Shown here: positions 6,352 through 8,260 of the stretch, piece after piece
Layout: each line of letters opens with the position of its first letter
Numbering within the stretch: position 1 is the stretch's first letter
Program-made: the position numbers and the translations under genes
DNA from: Octadecabacter sp.
Lineage (GTDB): Bacteria; Pseudomonadota; Alphaproteobacteria; Rhodobacterales; Rhodobacteraceae
Length of the DNA stretch: 8,260 nucleotides
Reading direction: 5' to 3'
Assembly: GCA_003533975.1 (NCBI GenBank)
Contig: DQCL01000130.1
Location: 1-8,260 of the forward strand
The notes under the pieces: model-generated
Told to the model about the DNA's origin: nothing
Database searches by the model: none
What the model saw: only the letters and a program-made list of their open reading frames with translations

Positions 6352-7530
6352 TTAGAGACGCCCGATCGGAGGGACCATCGTACCGCATACGAGGCTGGTG
6401 AGAATGCGTGGTGTCGGCGGAATTTGACTGATCGGGAACAGGGCGCGGTCGCGGATAACGGGAAGGAGCGCGCTGTCGGATTGATACATTGGCGTGAAGG
6501 CCCATGACATCGCCTGATAGATTTTTGTGTGCAGACGGCGCGCGCGCCCGTAGGCTGGGAGGGCTTGTTTTATGGGACGTGTGTTCAAAGCGCGTGCGAG
6601 CGCAAGAGCGTCGAGTAGCGCCATGTTTGCCCCTTGTCCCAGTTGCGGTGAGGCGCGGTGTGCGGCGTCGCCGATGTGAACTAAGCGGTTGTTATAAGGG
6701 CGGTTTAGGGTGCCGTGGCTGTAGCGGGCGAGTGTCATTTGGTCTGGGTCGGTGATTTGATTCACGAAGGGTGCGAGGGCGGGCCAGAGGCTTGTGGCCT
6801 CGTCCTTCCATGCGTCTAGGCCCGCGTCTTGCCATGTTTTGTAGCTGTTGCTGGGGAGGGACCAGAATACGGCGGCCTTGAAGGTGTCATCGTTTGGAAA
6901 TGTGCCGATGGGCAGGGCGCCGATCATGTGGGAGGCTTTGACGTAGCGCTGGGAAAGGTGGTGTTTGGGAAGCTCTGTGTTTTCGGGCCAGTCCACCGTG
7001 CCCCAGATGGCGCCGTAGCCTAAAGGTTTGGCTTTGATTGGAGAGAGCGGCGAGCCTGCGCCGGAGCTGTCGATGCACAGATCAAAGGGGCCGTAGACGT
7101 CATGCGTGGCGGTGAAAACTCCAATACTATCATCGTCTTGGCGTACGGATGTGACATTGGATGCGGTGATAAGTGTGATGTTTGAACGGGTCTGCATCGC
7201 CTGCCAGAGCGCGTCAAACAGGGCGGCGCGGTGGATCGCGAGGCCGTAGGCGTTTGGGTCAACGAGGTCGTATTTTACGTCGAGGACGCGCTTGCCGGTT
7301 TTGGCCTCGATCCCGAGCATGTGGGTGACGCGATTGCCATAAGACAGGGCGGTTTCAAGCGCGCCGATTTCGGCCAAGACCTGTTGGCCAACAGGCTGAA
7401 TGACAAGGCCGGACCCCACAGGTTTGGGGGCGTCGAACTGGTCAAAAACCGTGATTTCGTGACCTTGATCCGCCAGCAAACTGGCCGCTGTCAGCCCGCC
7501 CATTCCGGCCCCGATAATGGCGATGCGCAT
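6352..7530 (-). CDS. FAD-dependent monooxygenase (PHBH-fold, UbiH/salicylate hydroxylase-like)
   Basis: A 392-aa flavoprotein, predicted to be cytosolic, of the class that hydroxylates or oxidises small organic substrates with NAD(P)H and O2. The N-terminal Rossmann motif is IIGAGMGGLTAASLLADQG (5-23), with an acidic end of the second strand at VFDQFD. The second FAD motif HIGDAAHRASPQLGQGANMA (285-303) is intact. The internal motif normally read as GADG is here CIDSSGAGS (152-160), so the usual Asp is Ser. The start at ATG 7530 puts the Rossmann strand at residue 2, as usual, with GGAG about 9 bases upstream. Upstream in-frame starts (ATG 7578, ATG 7611, TTG 7623) would translate the 11-bp repeat array and are disfavoured. 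The substrate cannot be told. It stands alone, convergent with the UbiK-type gene and divergent from ileS. Confidence 0.9.
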   Translation of the reverse strand: MRIAIIGAGMGGLTAASLLADQGHEITVFDQFDAPKPVGSGLVIQPVGQQVLAEIGALETALSYGNRVTHMLGIEAKTGKRVLDVKYDLVDPNAYGLAIHRAALFDALWQAMQTRSNITLITASNVTSVRQDDDSIGVFTATHDVYGPFDLCIDSSGAGSPLSPIKAKPLGYGAIWGTVDWPENTELPKHHLSQRYVKASHMIGALPIGTFPNDDTFKAAVFWSLPSNSYKTWQDAGLDAWKDEATSLWPALAPFVNQITDPDQMTLARYSHGTLNRPYNNRLVHIGDAAHRASPQLGQGANMALLDALALARALNTRPIKQALPAYGRARRLHTKIYQAMSWAFTPMYQSDSALLPVIRDRALFPISQIPPTPRILTSLVCGTMVPPIGRL

Positions 7531-7542
7531 ACTCAAAAACTC

Positions 7543-7597
7543 CGTACGGATAGCGTATGGGTCCCGTATGGAACCCATATGGGTATCGTATGGGTAA
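7543..7597. repeat. Five direct repeats at an 11-bp period
   Basis: Units begin at 7543, 7554, 7565, 7576 and 7587 with no gaps. The consensus is CGTATGGGTNN. Positions 1, 3, 4, 6 and 7 are identical in all five units; position 2 (A in the fourth unit) and position 5 (C in the first) each vary once. The bases before 7543 and after 7597 do not continue the pattern. The fourth unit creates a perfect palindrome ACCCATATGGGT (7573-7584) and the first lies inside TCCGTACGGA (7541-7550). The array ends at the GGAG ribosome-binding site of the monooxygenase gene. One helical turn per unit suggests a tandem protein-binding site; which regulator uses it is unknown. Confidence 0.8.
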
Positions 7598-7640
7598 TCC
7601 CGCACCGCCATGCAAGTTACCAACAGGACAAACCGCGCAC

Positions 7641-7669
7641 TTTACCGCAGGGGCGGGCAGGCCTATAAG
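7641..7669 (+). promoter_or_regulatory. Candidate promoter for the leader peptide and ileS
   Basis: TTTACC (7641-7646), a 17-base spacer and TATAAG (7664-7669). The predicted start of transcription falls at about 7675-7677, on the ATG of the leader ORF. This is a motif-based call, strengthened by its position relative to the leader peptide. Confidence 0.45.
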
Positions 7670-7675
7670 CCCGCT

Positions 7676-7714
7676 ATGAAACCTCGCGCGATCCAGATTA
7701 TTCGAATTATTTAG
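7676..7714 (+). CDS. Isoleucine-rich leader peptide of ileS
   Basis: ATG at 7676, 12 codons reading MKPRAIQIIRII, stop TAG at 7712-7714. Five of the last seven codons are Ile (ATC, ATT, ATT, ATT, ATT), including two ATT pairs. The ORF lies 111 bases upstream of the gene for isoleucyl-tRNA synthetase and on the same strand, which is the classic sign of ribosome-mediated attenuation: shortage of charged tRNA-Ile would stall the ribosome on these codons and change the folding of the RNA behind it. No clear ribosome-binding site precedes the ATG. The TATAAG box 6-7 bases before it suggests a leaderless message, as described for the trpL leader of rhizobia. The peptide itself is probably only a translation sensor. 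The function is inferred from codon content and context. Confidence 0.72.
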   Translation: MKPRAIQIIRII

Positions 7715-7788
7715 CCGGTGCAGTGCCCCCCACCGCGCCGGACAAAGGTGCCCCGAATAATATCATGTATGATCCGCACCGCTCTTTT
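7713..7788 (+). promoter_or_regulatory. Putative ileS attenuator: competing hairpins and U-run
   Basis: Directly after the leader stop are four short complementary blocks: S1 CGGTG (7716-7720), S2 CACCG (7731-7735), S3 GGTGC (7747-7751) and S4 GCACC (7776-7780), with CTCTTTT after S4 (7782-7788). S1 can pair with S2, S2 with S3, and S3 with S4, so the pairings exclude one another. S1 can also pair with S4 over eight positions with one bulged C (7713-7721 with 7776-7783). In addition ATTATTCG within the Ile codons (7697-7704) is a perfect complement of CGAATAAT (7754-7761). The likely terminator, S3:S4 plus the U-run, is weak by itself at five base pairs and a long loop. The exact switch order is unproven; the set of mutually exclusive pairings is seen directly. 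Confidence 0.5.
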
Positions 7789-7825
7789 GAAATTCCCGAA
7801 ATAACCTATCCGAAGGACGCCCCAC

Positions 7826-8260
7826 ATGTGCGCCGAAAAAGTTGAATACAAAACCACACTGAACCTGCCAAAGACCGACTTCCCGATGCGGGCTGGTCTG
7901 CCAAAACGCGAACCCGATTGGTTGGCGCGCTGGGCAGAAATGAACGTTTATGAAACGCTGCGCGAAAAGGCGAAGTCTGAAACGCGCGCACCGTTCACGC
8001 TGCATGATGGACCGCCCTATGCGAACGGCCATTTGCACATTGGCCACGCGCTGAACAAGATTTTGAAAGACATGGTTGTGCGCAGCCAGCAGATGATGGG
8101 GCGCGATGCGCGCTACATCCCCGGTTGGGATTGTCACGGTCTGCCGATTGAATGGAAGATCGAGGAAAAGTACCGCGAAAAGGGGCTCGATAAGGACGCT
8201 GTGGATGTTGTGGAATTCCGTCAGGAATGCCGCGATTTTGCATCCGGCTGGGTCGATATC
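7826..8260 (+). CDS. ileS: Isoleucyl-tRNA synthetase, 5' part (3' end outside window)
   Basis: Class I aminoacyl-tRNA synthetase that charges tRNA-Ile. The first 145 codons are present and run off the window. They show [18 protein letters not shown] (13-30), then [20 protein letters not shown] with the ATP-binding HIGH at 71-74, [19 protein letters not shown], and [19 protein letters not shown], all hallmarks of IleS. The complete protein is normally above 900 residues, so editing and KMSKS domains lie outside. The ATG at 7826 has AAGGA about 8 bases upstream. The 5' region carries an Ile-rich leader ORF and possible attenuator (7676-7788), so expression probably responds to charged tRNA-Ile. 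It is divergent from the FAD monooxygenase gene. Confidence 0.97.
   Translation, partial: MCAEKVEYKTTLNLPKTDFPMRAGLPKREPDWLARWAEMNVYETLREKAKSETRAPFTLHDGPPYANGHLHIGHALNKILKDMVVRSQQMMGRDARYIPGWDCHGLPIEWKIEEKYREKGLDKDAVDVVEFRQECRDFASGWVDI

Noticed and set aside
7531..7623. N-terminal extension of the monooxygenase from TTG 7623, ATG 7611 or ATG 7578
   Set aside because: It would translate the 11-bp repeat array (giving repeated D/Y-PY motifs) and add about 16-31 residues before a Rossmann motif that normally starts a protein. The start at 7530 has a proper ribosome-binding site.
7626..7699. Mobile element or recombination scar as the origin of the ileS upstream region
   Set aside because: There are no transposase fragments, terminal inverted repeats or target duplications; the region is explained by the leader ORF, a promoter and the short repeats.
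7715..7825. T-box riboswitch in front of ileS
   Set aside because: T-box leaders are typical of Gram-positive bacteria. I see no T-box consensus block or specifier-loop architecture here, whereas an Ile-rich ORF is present.

Overview
The window looks like chromosomal DNA from an alphaproteobacterium, most probably a marine member of the Rhodobacterales (Roseobacter-type). This rests on the style of the encoded proteins (an Lrp/AsnC regulator divergent from trxB, a Hint-domain protein, a compact lgt - methyltransferase - pgeF operon, a UbiK-type factor) and on a GC-rich intergenic hairpin of a kind I recall from that group. It is mostly housekeeping sequence; I see no prophage, insertion sequence, CRISPR array, rRNA or tRNA.

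Layout. Positions 1-919 (minus) hold thioredoxin reductase trxB, whose 3' end lies outside the window. A 167-bp divergent region separates it from an Lrp/AsnC-family regulator (1087-1587, plus). Convergent with that, four bases away, is a degenerate Hint-domain protein (1592-2395, minus). Then come a non-coding stretch with a hairpin terminator, and a conserved-looking 55-aa basic protein (2715-2882, minus). Next is a tightly coupled minus-strand operon transcribed lgt -> MidA/NDUFAF7-like methyltransferase -> pgeF (5876 down to 3143). Both junctions are 4-base start/stop overlaps, the second using a TTG start. Divergent from lgt is a small UbiK/BMFP-family gene (5978-6217, plus) with a clear intrinsic terminator and a REP-like hairpin behind it. 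A FAD-dependent monooxygenase (6352-7530, minus) follows. The window ends inside ileS (7826-8260+, plus).

The most interesting DNA is the 295-bp divergent region between the monooxygenase and ileS, which carries two unrelated signals. (a) On the ileS side is a 12-codon ORF, MKPRAIQIIRII, with five Ile codons among its last seven and a stop just before a set of mutually exclusive short hairpins and a U-run. This is the architecture of a ribosome-mediated attenuator controlling ileS by charged tRNA-Ile. A TATAAG box placed 6-7 bases before its ATG suggests the leader peptide is translated from a leaderless transcript. (b) On the monooxygenase side are five direct repeats of about CGTATGGGTNN at an exact 11-bp period (7543-7597), abutting the monooxygenase ribosome-binding site. 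This is a candidate operator for a protein that binds one face of the helix.

Functionally, Lgt (lipoprotein lipidation) and PgeF (peptidoglycan editing) share an operon with a methyltransferase whose relatives act on respiratory complex I. The neighbouring UbiK supports ubiquinone synthesis. TrxB and IleS are independent core functions.
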